A stretch of 5,675 bases of DNA from Dokdonella_A sp937902695 (GTDB taxonomy: Bacteria; Pseudomonadota; Gammaproteobacteria; Xanthomonadales; Rhodanobacteraceae), in the NCBI GenBank assembly GCA_048498135.1, contig JBEHYO010000142.1, forward strand, positions 1-5,675, read 5' to 3'. The position numbers and the translations under genes were made by a program. Position 1 is the first letter of the stretch, and each line of letters starts with the position of its first letter. The notes under the pieces were generated by a model. The model searched no databases. It was not told the origin of the DNA and was given only the letters and a program-made list of their open reading frames with translations. This document shows positions 5,584 through 5,675 of the stretch, in pieces.

Positions 5584-5675
5584 AGTGTGCCTCGAAGTCG
5601 CCGGCGAAGAGCTCGTCGCGATCGACGAGCGAGCGTCGAACGATGCCGCCGTCGGTGGCGACGATGACGTCATGC
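5582..5675 (-). CDS. C-terminal end of an unidentified gene, 5' part outside the window
   Basis: One minus-strand frame enters from the right edge and ends at TGA 5584-5582 after 30 readable codons; base 5675 belongs to an incomplete codon. The readable tail includes DVIVATDGGIVRRSLVDRDE and ends in GDFEAH. It lies 12 bp upstream of the small secreted protein gene on the same strand, so the two are probably cotranscribed. The fragment is too short to assign a family. An overlapping frame in this area that begins MTSSS is serine- and arginine-rich and reads as a shadow of this gene and its neighbour. Confidence 0.6.
   Translation of the reverse strand, partial: HDVIVATDGGIVRRSLVDRDELFAGDFEAH

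Noticed and set aside
5314..5673. A 119-codon minus-strand frame beginning MTSSS
   Set aside because: It overlaps the small secreted gene and the upstream partial gene out of frame. The product is serine/arginine-rich, whereas the competing frames give a signal peptide and a coupled ribosome binding site.

Overview
The window is high-GC DNA with strong GC bias at third codon positions and Gram-negative style Sec signal peptides. This suggests a Pseudomonadota chromosome. The gene style fits Xanthomonadales (Lysobacterales) or Burkholderiales, but that placement is inference and no marker gene settles it.

Layout from left to right. (1) Positions 1-4217, minus strand: one continuous reading frame of about 1,405 codons. 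It starts at ATG 4217 and runs off the left edge of the window. It encodes an exported SpvB/TcB-like RHS protein with, in order, a signal peptide, an SpvB-type N-terminal domain, seven calcium-loop FG-GAP/VCBS repeats, a TcB middle-type segment and the start of an RHS/YD-repeat region. The C-terminus, where such proteins usually carry their variable tip, lies outside the window. (2) Positions 4218-4408: a divergent intergenic region with a Shine-Dalgarno sequence, a perfect 8-bp inverted repeat just upstream of it, and an 18-bp imperfect dyad that looks like an operator. (3) Positions 4409-5089, plus strand: a PAS-like plus LuxR-type HTH regulator, transcribed away from the RHS gene. (4) Positions 5090-5569, minus strand: a small secreted protein of unknown function, convergent with the regulator and directly abutting it (the two stop codons form TGATCA). 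(5) Positions 5582-5675, minus strand: the last 30 codons of another gene, 12 bp upstream of the small secreted gene and probably in its operon.

The simplest functional reading is that the LuxR-type regulator controls the divergent RHS gene, and perhaps itself, from the shared 191-bp region. The small secreted protein belongs to a separate leftward operon entering from the right. No tRNA, rRNA, CRISPR array, IS element or convincing rho-independent terminator was seen. The most notable points are the Sec signal peptide on a TcB-type RHS protein, its eight cysteines arranged as four local pairs, and the structured regulatory region in front of it.
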